This document shows positions 41,258 through 48,860 of a stretch of 64,000 bases of DNA, piece by piece. A model generated the notes under the pieces. The model made no database searches, had not been told where the DNA came from, and saw nothing but the letters and a program-made list of their open reading frames with translations. The stretch is from Kitasatospora viridis. GTDB taxonomy: Bacteria; Actinomycetota; Actinomycetes; Streptomycetales; Streptomycetaceae. The position numbers and the translations under genes are program-made. The DNA lies in the NCBI RefSeq assembly GCF_007829815.1, contig NZ_VIWT01000008.1, positions 1 through 64,000 of the forward strand. The letters are read 5' to 3'. Position 1 is the stretch's first letter. Each line of letters begins with the position of its first letter.

Positions 41258-41291
41258 CGCCCCTTCCGGTCCTGGGAGGCCGTGCAGACAG
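41258..41291 (-). promoter_or_regulatory. Late element CTGTC-N21-AAGGGGCG before the protease gene
   Basis: It ends 31 bases before GTG 41226. It probably begins the head operon. The bases 41292-41490 upstream hold no gene I can support. Confidence 0.62.
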
Positions 41292-41490
41292 CGTCCGGCA
41301 ATTTTTAACCCGCGAGATGGCGCGTACACGGGGAGTTCTGCCTTAACCTCTGTATGAGCCAGCCTTAATCCATCTCGCGGTAGAGTGTCTTTTGCGACAT
41401 GTGTACTGCCGTGCCGCCAACGCGATCTGATGCACTGTCAGCTTCTGCGAGAGATAGCCCGCGCCGGTCTGCGGGTAGTTGAAATAGGAA

Positions 41491-41539
41491 GGACCCCGGT
41501 CGACCACCCGGGCAAGGGAATTGAGGTCGACCGGGGTCC
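41491..41539. terminator. Terminator after the small membrane protein gene
   Basis: A perfect 15-bp stem GGACCCCGGTCGACC / GGTCGACCGGGGTCC with a 19-base loop, 37 bases after the upstream stop. Confidence 0.7.
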
Positions 41540-41576
41540 AGGGGCTCCGGAGTTAGCGGGGTGGGTAGTGGCAGGT

Positions 41577-41879
41577 CTACCCGAGGCCCCCCGGAGTCGG
41601 GTCGCCCGACGGCTCGGCAGTCGTCGACGGGCTGGGAGGGGTGGTCTTGGTGTAGGTCGGCTGGGACGTCGATCCGAGGAGCACCGAGAAGGCGGGCCAC
41701 CGGCTCTCCAGCAGGTGGACCAGGGTGTAGTAGGCCGCGATGACCACGCCGGTCAGACCGGTGATCAGGGCGGCCTTGGAAGTCGAGTCCACGTTCACGC
41801 CGATGTCCGCGAGGGCGGTGACGGCAGAGCCGACTGCCACGGGCACGTAGGTACGGATGAGGGCCTGGGGCTGGGGCAT
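41577..41879 (-). CDS. Small membrane protein (holin-like or head-associated)
   Basis: A 100-residue protein; ATG 41879 follows AGGAGAGCGC. Two hydrophobic stretches, RTYVPVAVGSAVTALADIGV and ALITGLTGVVIAAYYTLVHL, are followed by LESRWPAFSVLLGSTSQPTY and a Pro/Thr-rich tail. The topology resembles class II holins and the small membrane proteins common in actinophages. It is about 7 kb from the amidase genes, so a lysis role is uncertain. It is transcribed alone between a late element and a terminator. Confidence 0.55.
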   Translation of the reverse strand: MPQPQALIRTYVPVAVGSAVTALADIGVNVDSTSKAALITGLTGVVIAAYYTLVHLLESRWPAFSVLLGSTSQPTYTKTTPPSPSTTAEPSGDPTPGGLG

Positions 41880-41905
41880 GCGCTCTCCTGGAAGAGGGGT
41901 GATCT

Positions 41906-41939
41906 CACCCCTTCCGAGGGCCAGCCCGCCTTGGGACAG
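41906..41939 (-). promoter_or_regulatory. Late element CTGTC-N21-AAGGGGTG before the membrane protein gene
   Basis: It ends 26 bases before the ATG. The AAGGGGTG half forms a short inverted repeat with GAGGGGTGAT just downstream. Confidence 0.62.
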
Positions 41940-42212
41940 GAGCTGAGCGGTGAACCATTTTTGGCCACCACCGCGCGGAGACGCCACCGCGATCGACACC
42001 GCGCCCCCACCCCCCTGTCACAGTTCGCCCGGATGCCGATCATCGTAGGCTTATGCATACAGAGCGTGTCAAGGTCACTTTCACGGAAGTTGGCTGGACG
42101 GTCTCTCGTGAAACTGGCTTGACTGTGTAGCATCTGGCCCCAGTTGCGTACCACTCGTGCGGCGAGACCTCCATGTCGCGTCCCTCGGACCCGGAAAGGC
42201 CCAGGTGGCAAG
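41940..42212. promoter_or_regulatory. Divergent control region of the XRE/ImmA module
   Basis: A lower-GC gap between leftward late genes and the rightward regulator. On the minus strand TTGACA (42072-42067) and TACGAT (42047-42042), 19 bases apart, form a possible vegetative promoter. Inverted half-sites TTTCACG (42079-42085) and CGTGAAA (42107-42113), about 28 bp apart, are a candidate operator for the XRE protein. TTGACT at 42119-42124 might be a -35 for the rightward genes, but I see no matching -10. This layout would suit a lysogeny control region. Confidence 0.45.
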
Positions 42213-42743
42213 GTGTCAGGAAGTCTGGCAGGCCGACTGGAACGACTGTTTGACCTCAAGCGCAAGACTGACGGCACGCGTTGGCCGTACTCCGAGGTGG
42301 CTGAACAGATCAACCAGCGTCATCACTGTGCGTTGATGACCGAACTCGCCGCAACGCTTAAATCCGAGGGAAGAAGCGCTGAGGAGATTGCGGAGGCTGT
42401 CGCCCAGCAGGCCGTCAAGTCGGTCATCACGGGACAGTACATCGGGCAGCTCGTCAGCGGCGCCGCCGACAACCCGACCAGAATCCGGATGCAGTGCCTC
42501 GCCGAGTTCTTTGACATGGACCCATCCTTCTTCTTTGACGGGGAGAAGGCGGCGATGATGGACCGGGAGTTGGAGATGCTCCAGCTCCTGAAGAACCCGC
42601 ACGTCCGAACGCTCGCGCGCGCCGCCGACAGGCTCGACAAGTCGGGACTGGCGGCGGTGCTCGCCATCATGGGCCACATGAAGGTCGCCCCCCAAGTGTC
42701 CGTCCCCGATGAAGACGATCAAGCTCGCCCCGACGGTTCCTGA
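42213..42743 (+). CDS. XRE-family transcriptional regulator, probable repressor
   Basis: A 176-residue protein; GTG 42213 starts right at SGSLAGRLERLFDLKRKTDG, the conserved opening of an actinobacterial XRE family, whereas the longer frame adds a Pro/Arg-rich extension. Residues 15-100 contain the helix-turn-helix set (WPYSEVAEQINQRH, then VITGQYIGQLVSGAADNPTR, FFDMDPSFFF). The C-terminus is helical and ends acidic. It is paired with an ImmA/IrrE-type protease gene, the usual arrangement in mobile-element immunity systems where the protease cleaves or removes the repressor. It lies in the only sizeable divergent control region of the late block. Confidence 0.8.
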   Translation: MSGSLAGRLERLFDLKRKTDGTRWPYSEVAEQINQRHHCALMTELAATLKSEGRSAEEIAEAVAQQAVKSVITGQYIGQLVSGAADNPTRIRMQCLAEFFDMDPSFFFDGEKAAMMDRELEMLQLLKNPHVRTLARAADRLDKSGLAAVLAIMGHMKVAPQVSVPDEDDQARPDGS

Positions 42744-42824
42744 CGTCAGTCATATGCCATACGCTGAGGCGGCCCCGGAACTGACCGGATTTCGGGGGCG
42801 AAATTAGGACGGAATCGGGCGAAT

Positions 42825-43370
42825 ATGCATGGAGTCAGTCGCAGGGTACGTAAACGATGGAATGAGACGCTCCGGACACTCGTCGTTGACGAGCCATTTA
42901 CCACGGAGTCGCTTCGCGCTGCCGTGGAGAGCCACCGTGGCCGTCCGCTGGAGATCGTCCAAGGAGACTTCCGCTCGCTCGGGGACACCCCGTGCGGGCT
43001 CTGGGTGAAGAGCTGCGACCGGGACCTGATCCTCATCGACAGCAGTGTCACCGGACCCCAGTACGACCAGACCGTGGGCCACGAGATCGGCCACATCCTC
43101 ATGGGCCACGAGCCGCTCTCCCCGGCCATGCTCGTCTCCGAGATGGCACAGCTGGTCGACATGTTCCAGATCCTGCCGCCCAGCCTCGTCCGCGACGCCC
43201 TCAGCGGCGTCGCCCTCGGGCGCACCACCTACGAGGACCACAAGGAGCGCGAGGCCGAAGGGTTCGGCACCCTCGTGGCCCTCCACATCAAGCGCGAGGC
43301 CATGCGCCACGCTGACGCCCAGGCGGATGAGGTCCTCTCCGGCCTGCGCGACTCCCTCGGCTTCCGCTAG
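42825..43370 (+). CDS. ImmA/IrrE-family metallopeptidase
   Basis: A 181-residue protein with the zinc protease motif in YDQTVGHEIGHILMGHEPLS (HEIGH, third ligand in the following helix region, HKEREAEGF). Typical ImmA/IrrE length. It follows the XRE regulator at 81 bases. Such enzymes relieve repression by cutting the partner XRE protein in ICEBs1-type elements, or act as toxins in some actinobacterial pairs. Here the next two genes encode membrane proteins, as in many Streptomyces chromosomal copies of this module. Which role applies cannot be decided from sequence. Confidence 0.82.
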   Translation: MHGVSRRVRKRWNETLRTLVVDEPFTTESLRAAVESHRGRPLEIVQGDFRSLGDTPCGLWVKSCDRDLILIDSSVTGPQYDQTVGHEIGHILMGHEPLSPAMLVSEMAQLVDMFQILPPSLVRDALSGVALGRTTYEDHKEREAEGFGTLVALHIKREAMRHADAQADEVLSGLRDSLGFR

Positions 43371-43385
43371 CCCCAGGAACCCCAC

Positions 43386-44663
43386 ATGATCATCTGGCTC
43401 TTCGTCATCCTGCCGCTGTGGGTCGTGGTGATCGCCCGGACCCCGGTGGCGATCCGGCAGCGAAGATCACGGCCCCTCTACGGAAGCTTCCTCTCCCTCT
43501 CGATCTCACTGACCGCCATACGACCCCAGGTCGTCGACCTGCTGTACCGCTGGACCCACATCGCGGGCCTCGCCGACCTGATCAAGCAGGTCAGCGGCAT
43601 GGTGGCGATGGCCTTCATCCTCAGCTGGGTCGTCTCGGTGACACCGCCGCCCAGGCCAGGCCAGGCCAACCGCCTCTACTTCCGCATCGCACGAGGCCGG
43701 ACCCGCCACGTCGTCACCACCATCTGCGTCTCCCTCGCCGTCGGCCTGTTCCCCTTCATGGACACCGCCGACCGGGCGCTGCCGGACAGCCCCGACCTCG
43801 CGCTCACCCAGATCGGCCACCCGCTTGGCGCGGTCAGCATGCAGACCTTCCAGATCTACCTGTGCTTCAGCATGATCAGCTGCGCACTGATGTGCTGGGA
43901 CGCCTGGCACCGGGACCGCCGGAGCATCCTCGGCCTGAGCATGTGGTGCGTCGCCTTCGGCTGTGCCGCCGGGTTCTGCTACGGCTTCCTCCGCCTGACC
44001 TACCTGGTCGGCATCATGGCCGGAGCCAGCCTCCCCAGCTGGGTGCTCTACGTGGGCACCAACGGCTTCGTACTACTCTCGGTCGGCTTCATCCTTGTTG
44101 GCACGTCCCTGCCGGTCCTTGAACGGATCAAGACCGAGCTGTCGTACCGCTCCTCGCTGATCAAGCTCCGGGCACTGTGGGACGAGGTCACCAGCGCGGT
44201 GCCAGCCGTGGTCTACTGCGGTCCCCGCAAGACCACCCGGCTCAACGACCGCTTGAACCTCCGCCACCTCGACGAGCGGCTCCACCGCCGGATCGTCGAG
44301 ATCGAGGACGGCGCGATGGCCCTGCAGACCTGGTGCTCGGCCTCCCTCGGCCACGCCGTCCGCGAGGCCGCCTCCGGTGCGGACCTGCTGTTCGCCCAGG
44401 CCCTCATCATCCGGATCGCGGCGAACCGCAAGCGCCAGGGCAGCCCGGCCGCCGAGGTCCAGGACACCGAACCCCTCCTGCCCACCTCGCCGAGCCCCAG
44501 GGTCCGCCTCGCCTACCTCGAACAGCTCTCCTGGGCGATCGAGCCCCGCCCCGAGATGCCCGACGAAGAGCAGATCAACCAGCTGCTCCCCAACCTCGAC
44601 ACCGAGTTCCTCAACCAGATCCGCTTCTCCCTCGGCCTGCGGACACGCCAGGAGACCCAATGA
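43386..44663 (+). CDS. MAB_1171c/DUF6545-type membrane protein
   Basis: A 425-residue protein with seven hydrophobic segments in the first 245 residues (IIWLFVILPLWVVVIA, VAMAFILSWVVSV, FVLLSVGFILVGTSL) and a soluble C-terminal domain containing RSSLIKLRALWDEVTSAVPA and LDERLHRRIVEIEDGAMALQ, the typical ending of this actinobacterial family. It is regularly found after XRE and ImmA/IrrE genes. Function unknown; a membrane sensor or effector of that system is a reasonable guess. Its stop overlaps the next ATG (ATGA). Confidence 0.75.
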   Translation: MIIWLFVILPLWVVVIARTPVAIRQRRSRPLYGSFLSLSISLTAIRPQVVDLLYRWTHIAGLADLIKQVSGMVAMAFILSWVVSVTPPPRPGQANRLYFRIARGRTRHVVTTICVSLAVGLFPFMDTADRALPDSPDLALTQIGHPLGAVSMQTFQIYLCFSMISCALMCWDAWHRDRRSILGLSMWCVAFGCAAGFCYGFLRLTYLVGIMAGASLPSWVLYVGTNGFVLLSVGFILVGTSLPVLERIKTELSYRSSLIKLRALWDEVTSAVPAVVYCGPRKTTRLNDRLNLRHLDERLHRRIVEIEDGAMALQTWCSASLGHAVREAASGADLLFAQALIIRIAANRKRQGSPAAEVQDTEPLLPTSPSPRVRLAYLEQLSWAIEPRPEMPDEEQINQLLPNLDTEFLNQIRFSLGLRTRQETQ

Positions 44664-45292
44664 CCGCCACAGCCGCCCCCGCCCGCCCGCAGAACAACGA
44701 CGGCACCAGAGCCCGACGTTGGGCACAGATGATCACCGACGGGATGGAGCCCAAGAACATCATCACCGCCGTCTGCGCGATCATCGGGTCCGGCCGCTTC
44801 GGCCTGCCCGGACTCGGCTGGGCGGCGATCTGTGTCGTCTTCGCTGCCGTACTGCCCGTCCTCTTCATCCACCGGGTGGTCAAGCGCGAAGGCGGAGGCT
44901 GGGCGCAGCGCCACCTGACCGAGGTCCAGCTGCGGATCGTCGTCATCCCGATCATCCTGCTGATGGTGACAGCGGGACTCCTTCTCCTGGTCGCCCTGCA
45001 CGCCCCGAAGGCGATCATCGCGATGCAGGCCGCCATGCTGGCCACCCTCGGAGCCGTCTACCTGATCACCGTGTGGTGGACCTGGAAGATCAGCGGGCAC
45101 ACCTCGGTCTACGCGGGGGCCGTGGCGATGGCCGCTGTGGAACTCGGCCCCTGGTGGTGGCTGGCGCTTCCCCTCGTGGTCATCATCGCCTGGGCCCGGG
45201 TCACGCTGCGCGAGCACACCCTGGCCCAGACCGTTGCCGGTGCCGCGCTCGGGGTCACCGTCGCCGGGACGGTCTTCGCCCTGCTGAACTAG
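44660..45292 (+). CDS. PAP2-like membrane phosphatase
   Basis: A 210-residue integral membrane protein whose ATG overlaps the previous stop. After five hydrophobic segments it carries PAP2-type motifs: SGHTSVYAGAVAMAA (motif C2, SGH) and WARVTLREHTLAQTVAGAAL (motif C3, R-x5-H). The N-terminal KX6RP motif of active PAP2 lipid phosphatases is not evident, so it may be catalytically altered. It ends the plus-strand module before a bidirectional terminator. Its role next to a regulator pair is unknown. Confidence 0.65.
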   Translation: MTATAAPARPQNNDGTRARRWAQMITDGMEPKNIITAVCAIIGSGRFGLPGLGWAAICVVFAAVLPVLFIHRVVKREGGGWAQRHLTEVQLRIVVIPIILLMVTAGLLLLVALHAPKAIIAMQAAMLATLGAVYLITVWWTWKISGHTSVYAGAVAMAAVELGPWWWLALPLVVIIAWARVTLREHTLAQTVAGAALGVTVAGTVFALLN

Positions 45293-45310
45293 GGCCGCGA
45301 CATCAGCATG

Positions 45311-45348
45311 GGCTGCGCCCCGGGAGCGAATCGCCCCGGGGCGCAGCC
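45311..45348. terminator. Bidirectional terminator between converging genes
   Basis: A 14-bp stem GGCTGCGCCCCGGG / CCCGGGGCGCAGCC located between the stops at 45292 and 45355. Confidence 0.75.
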
Positions 45349-45354
45349 GTGTCC

Positions 45355-46110
45355 TCAGATCTTCGTCGCACACTCCGGGCCGATCAGGCGGTCGAGCGAC
45401 TCCGGCGTGGTCAGCGGGAGCCCGCACCGCCAGCAGCACTGCGATGCCCGTGCCCACGCCTTCCCAGCGGTGATCTGGTCACCGGCGAGTGCGGCCAGGG
45501 CCTGGCGCAGCCGCGTGCTGCCCTGGTGGGCCTTCCAGACGAACAGGGTCTTGTCGGCTTCGTCGGCGTTGGCGAAGTTGGTGTAGTCCGCCGTGTTCTC
45601 CGGCCCGCTGAGGTAGGCCACCAGGAAGCGGCCCGGCATGAACTTCTCGCCCGCCTTCTGCCGCCGGACCCGCAGGGTGACGTGCCCGCCGCCGTCGACG
45701 CCCTCCACGGTGAAGTAGCCCGGGAGGAGAACGGTGCCGCTGGGCAGGCGCACCGGACCCGACTTCGGCGAGCTGGCGGAGGAGGCCGGGGTAGCCGTCT
45801 TCTTGACGGGCGCGGCGGCCTTGGGCTCGGCCGAGGCGGTCGTCAGGCAGCGGCCGTTGTCGTCAGTGCGGTGGCGGACGGTCCAGGCAGTCCCGGTCTT
45901 CTCCCGCAGACCTGCACCGGCGGCCACCGTGGTGCCGCAGACGGTGCAGGTGCCGGGGTAGGCGTTCGCGGCCTCCCGGACGGGCTTGGAGGCGGTCTTC
46001 GGGGCCTCGGGCGCGGGGAGGGGCGCGGTTCGGGGGGTCTCGTACGAGAAGACCGGCCTGCCGTTCTCGATGCCCAGGACCCGGAGGGGCCCCGAAATGA
46101 AATGCGCCAT
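45355..46110 (-). CDS. Zinc-ribbon protein with a DUF6011-like C-terminus
   Basis: A 251-residue protein. An N-terminal motif CTVCGTTVAAGAGLREKTGT and a C-terminal CCWRCGLPLTTPESLDRLIG with GPECATKI make two zinc knuckles; the latter matches the DUF6011 signature (CxxCGRxLtdPxSxxxGxGPxC). Between them is a folded region (FMPGRFLVAYLSGPENT, TLFVWKAHQGSTRLRQALAA). Such proteins are frequent on actinobacterial plasmids and phages and may bind nucleic acid. It lacks the late element; instead a perfect palindrome lies 33 bases upstream of its ATG, so it is probably regulated separately. Confidence 0.65.
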   Translation of the reverse strand: MAHFISGPLRVLGIENGRPVFSYETPRTAPLPAPEAPKTASKPVREAANAYPGTCTVCGTTVAAGAGLREKTGTAWTVRHRTDDNGRCLTTASAEPKAAAPVKKTATPASSASSPKSGPVRLPSGTVLLPGYFTVEGVDGGGHVTLRVRRQKAGEKFMPGRFLVAYLSGPENTADYTNFANADEADKTLFVWKAHQGSTRLRQALAALAGDQITAGKAWARASQCCWRCGLPLTTPESLDRLIGPECATKI

Positions 46111-46142
46111 AACTGCTTCCTCCCGAGCTTGAATAAGAAGAC

Positions 46143-46166
46143 CGTAACCTAGATATCTAGGTTACG
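46143..46166. promoter_or_regulatory. Perfect 24-bp AT-rich palindrome, candidate operator
   Basis: Centred on AACCTAGATATCTAGGTT with CGT/ACG ends. It is one of the most AT-rich sites in the window and lies in the leader of the DUF6011-like gene. It has no G/C hairpin or T-run, so an operator for a dimeric repressor is more likely than a terminator. No second copy was noticed. Confidence 0.55.
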
Positions 46167-46186
46167 CAAACACTTTCTGGAAACGC

Positions 46187-46223
46187 GAAGAGCGGCCGGG
46201 CCCGCAGGCACCGACCGCTCTTC
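46187..46223. terminator. Terminator hairpin after the 140-residue gene
   Basis: GAAGAGCGGCCGG paired with CCGACCGCTCTTC (one mismatch), 31 bases after the stop of the upstream minus-strand gene. Confidence 0.6.
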
Positions 46224-46253
46224 AACCCTCCGCCGCCACTTGGCGGCCCTGGC

Positions 46254-46676
46254 TCACGCCCTCATCAGGACCTTCAGCGCCAACGTCAGCTCCTCCGGCG
46301 TCAACTCCTGCCCGGCCGCGACCTTCTGCCGGACCTGGATGACCAGCCGCTCCTCCGCCGAAGCCCCGTAGTACGGGTCCGGACGGTGGGCCGCCAGCAG
46401 CGACCGCAGCTGCGTCGGGTCCACCGACGACGGCGACACGAACAGCGTCAGCGGGTGGTCCGCGTCCACCGGAATCTCCGCGCCGGGCAAGTTGCCCACC
46501 GGCGCCTCGCGGGGCACGTACACCGCCAGCTGGACTGCATCGCCCAGCGCGTCGCGCAGCTCGTGCTGGAACTGGCCCAGGTTGATCGGCGACGTCCAGG
46601 TCACCATCTGCGAGTTGCCGCCGAACGGGTCCAGGGCTCCGACCCCGGCGTCCTGCGTCATGCCCTCGTCTGCCAC
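46254..46676 (-). CDS. Uncharacterised late protein
   Basis: A 140-residue protein. GTG 46676 is favoured over GTG 46685 because GGGAGGA is then at a workable distance. Central beta/alpha sequence (WTSPINLGQFQHELRDALGD, VQLAVYVPREAPVG, HPLTLFVSPSSVDPTQLRSL) and a helical end (QVRQKVAAGQELTPEELTLA). It forms a single-gene transcript between a late element and a terminator. No family was recognised; it could be a virion or late accessory protein. Confidence 0.5.
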   Translation of the reverse strand: MADEGMTQDAGVGALDPFGGNSQMVTWTSPINLGQFQHELRDALGDAVQLAVYVPREAPVGNLPGAEIPVDADHPLTLFVSPSSVDPTQLRSLLAAHRPDPYYGASAEERLVIQVRQKVAAGQELTPEELTLALKVLMRA

Positions 46677-46726
46677 AACGATCACTCCTCCCGTGAACCG
46701 GCACTGCTGGTGGTCCGCAGTGCTTC

Positions 46727-46760
46727 CGCCCCTTCCCCGCTCAGTCCAGCCACGGGACAG
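46727..46760 (-). promoter_or_regulatory. Late element CTGTC-N21-AAGGGGCG before the 140-residue gene
   Basis: It overlaps the 3' end of the SWIM-protein gene and ends 50 bases before GTG 46676. Confidence 0.58.
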
Positions 46761-48279
46761 GGTCGAGGTCGGCGTAGTGCGTGCCCTCGATCTGGAGCGA
46801 GCCGAGGTTCCTGGCCAGCACGTCCTCCCCCTCCTCGATCAGGGCCCGGCGCTCGGCCGGGGTGAAGTCCCGCAGCGCGTGCTTCGCGAACCGGCGCGCC
46901 GTATACGGCGTCAGCGCCTCGTCCTCCGCCGGAATCCCGAGGTCACCGCCGTCGGTCGAGGGCAGCGCACCGTCCGGCTGGTCGTGCAGAACGGCCTGCG
47001 CCCCTGCCTCGTCCGGGGCCAGCGTCCCCAGCCGGTCGTCGAGCGATCCGGGCAGAGCGTGGCTCCAGCCCTCCGGATCGGCTCCGGCCAGCGGCCCGGC
47101 CGACACCGGGTTCTCCCCGGCACGCGGCGGGGACGTCGCCCCCAGCGCCGGGGGCGCCAGCACGCTGCCGCTGCCGGGCTCACCGAACGGTGAACCGACC
47201 GACGCCACGACCCCTGCCGCCGCCAGCGCCAACCGGACCTCCGCCGGGTCCTCTCCCGACTCCACCATGGCCCGCGCGACCAGCCGCAGCGGCGCCTCGG
47301 CCACCGCGAGCGAGGACGCCCGGCCGAACTCGTTCCGGGCCTGGTCGATGTCCCACTTGACCACGACATGCCTGGGCACCCAGTCCGGCCGCTCCTGGTC
47401 CGCCATCACATCCCGGCCGAACATCCCCCGGCTCTGCGCCTCGTACGTCAGCGCGAGAGCGTGGCTGCACATCCGCCCGGCGAAGCGCGAGAAGTCGTCG
47501 CTGGCCCCCCAGTGGTACGCGCCCCACTTGCAGCCGCAGCTCCATGCCTGGATCGAGGACCTGCCCGGCAGCCGCTGCAGGCCCGTCTCGTAGACCTCGT
47601 GGTCACCCCGGACCTCGCCGACGACCAGGCCGTCCGTGGCCAGGGTGACCCGGACGCCGCCCTCGGTCCTGATCCGCTTGGCCTTCGCAACGACGTCCCT
47701 CCACGCGGCGGTGATCTGGAACCGGAAGTCGCCGTCGGTCGCTGCGATGACCAGCATCGAGGTGAAGGGGAAGGAGTCCTTGCCGTCGTCCTTCTTGCCG
47801 TCCTTGTCGTCGTCGCCGTTGCCCTTGTCGTCGTCGGAGTCGTCCTTCTTGCCGTCGTCCGAGTCAGAGTCAGAGTCATCGTCGTCCTGGTCATCCCGAT
47901 CGTCGTCGTCGGAGTCGCCGTCCTGCTTCGCCGCGACGTGGCGCAGCCCGGCCGGATCAGGCCGGGAGACGAGAACCTCGGCCAACTCCGGGTAGTCGTC
48001 GGCCGCCGTCCCCCGGGCCGCCAGCGCGGTCGGAGCAGGACGCAGCTGAGAAGCGGTGTACGACCCGCCGCCAAGACCCCCATGCAGGTCGACCTTGTAC
48101 TCCTCCCAGCCCGGGAACGGGCCGTCGAGCACAGCCCGGACGGTTCCGGGCAGTCCCTCGGGAGTCATCACCACCTGGTCCGGCCGGTACTCCCAGTACT
48201 CCTCCGAGGCCACAGCAAGGCGCTGGGCCGCCAGGGTCTGGTGACCAGCCGTCCGCCGCATCCGCCGCCTGCTCGCCAT
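46741..48279 (-). CDS. SWIM zinc-finger protein with a long Asp-rich linker
   Basis: A 512-residue protein; ATG 48279 follows GGAGGAGAG. Residues 1-100 contain a small beta domain (WEYRPDQVVMTPEGLPGTVR). Residues about 115-165 are nearly all Asp, Ser, Lys and Gly. A SWIM-type zinc finger follows at about 255-290: AWSCGCKWGAYHWG and RMCSHALAL (C-x-C ... C-x-H). The C-terminal 200 residues are Ala/Gly/Pro-rich and end with helices (FTPAERRALIEEGEDVLARN). Related SWIM proteins occur in Streptomyces phages near structural genes. The role is unknown; DNA or protein binding is likely. Confidence 0.65.
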   Translation of the reverse strand: MASRRRMRRTAGHQTLAAQRLAVASEEYWEYRPDQVVMTPEGLPGTVRAVLDGPFPGWEEYKVDLHGGLGGGSYTASQLRPAPTALAARGTAADDYPELAEVLVSRPDPAGLRHVAAKQDGDSDDDDRDDQDDDDSDSDSDDGKKDDSDDDKGNGDDDKDGKKDDGKDSFPFTSMLVIAATDGDFRFQITAAWRDVVAKAKRIRTEGGVRVTLATDGLVVGEVRGDHEVYETGLQRLPGRSSIQAWSCGCKWGAYHWGASDDFSRFAGRMCSHALALTYEAQSRGMFGRDVMADQERPDWVPRHVVVKWDIDQARNEFGRASSLAVAEAPLRLVARAMVESGEDPAEVRLALAAAGVVASVGSPFGEPGSGSVLAPPALGATSPPRAGENPVSAGPLAGADPEGWSHALPGSLDDRLGTLAPDEAGAQAVLHDQPDGALPSTDGGDLGIPAEDEALTPYTARRFAKHALRDFTPAERRALIEEGEDVLARNLGSLQIEGTHYADLDPVPWLD

Positions 48280-48306
48280 GTGCTCTCCTCCGTGGCTCCC
48301 GACTCT

Positions 48307-48341
48307 CACCCCTTGATCCGGTCGGGAACGCGCCCCGACAG
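48307..48341 (-). promoter_or_regulatory. Late element CTGTC-N22-AAGGGGTG before the SWIM protein gene
   Basis: It begins five bases after the stop of the holin-like gene and ends 27 bases before ATG 48279. Confidence 0.6.
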
Positions 48342-48345
48342 CAGA

Positions 48346-48732
48346 TCACTTGCCGAGCGGGCTCCACAGCGCCACCAGGACCGGCACGATGATGGCCGAC
48401 ACCGGGATCACGACCTTGAACCACACGTTCATCCGGCGCTGGTGGGCGACTTCCCGGCGCTGCTCCTCACGCCGCAGCTGCTCGACATGCTCACGCCGAA
48501 CCCGCTCCTCCAAGGCCGCACGCTTGCGGTCCTGCTCGGCCAGCTCCTGCTCAGCTCGCCCCAGCCGCAGTTCCAGCAGCGCCTTCTCCGCCGACCACTG
48601 CTCCCGGGTCAGGAAGGAGTCCAACCGCTCCCGCACATCGGTGAGTACCTCGTGGATCTGACGGCGCGTCTGTTCCGCGTCCTTCTGGATCAGCTCCCAC
48701 AGCGCGCCGGTGCTCATCTGGTCGTCCGACAT
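48346..48732 (-). CDS. Coiled-coil protein with C-terminal membrane anchor, holin/spanin-like candidate
   Basis: A 128-residue protein. Residues 10-100 are a charged coiled coil (AEKALLELRLGRAEQELAEQ, REHVEQLRREEQRREVAHQR). The last 25 residues form one hydrophobic segment (VWFKVVIPVSAIIVPVLVAL) with a short basic end. It is transcribed alone between a terminator and late element just downstream of two amidase genes, so a part in lysis is likely: perhaps a holin or a holin-associated protein. Single-membrane coiled-coil proteins in actinophage lysis cassettes fit this description. Confidence 0.6.
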   Translation of the reverse strand: MSDDQMSTGALWELIQKDAEQTRRQIHEVLTDVRERLDSFLTREQWSAEKALLELRLGRAEQELAEQDRKRAALEERVRREHVEQLRREEQRREVAHQRRMNVWFKVVIPVSAIIVPVLVALWSPLGK

Positions 48733-48762
48733 CCTGCGCCCCCTGCGGTGTGAGTCCTGATT

Positions 48763-48796
48763 CACCCCTTCCTTGGGCCGGGCGCAGGCGGAACAG
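48763..48796 (-). promoter_or_regulatory. Late element CTGTT-N21-AAGGGGTG before the coiled-coil gene
   Basis: Upstream half has one change (CTGTT). It lies between the amidase terminator (48812-48846) and the gene, ending 30 bases before the ATG. Confidence 0.58.
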
Positions 48797-48811
48797 GGAA
48801 GGCCAGGAACG

Positions 48812-48846
48812 CCGGAGGGCCCGCCAGCAGCTGGCGGGCCCTCCGG
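48812..48846. terminator. Strong terminator after the first amidase gene
   Basis: A perfect 16-bp stem CCGGAGGGCCCGCCAG / CTGGCGGGCCCTCCGG with a 3-base loop, 14 bases after the amidase stop. Confidence 0.8.
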
Positions 48847-48860
48847 TCAAGCTCTCCCGA

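Noticed and set aside
42079..42113. Host-type parS site (TTTCACG/CGTGAAA)
   Set aside because: The half-sites are separated by 21 bases instead of being contiguous, and they differ from the element's own core. An operator is more likely.
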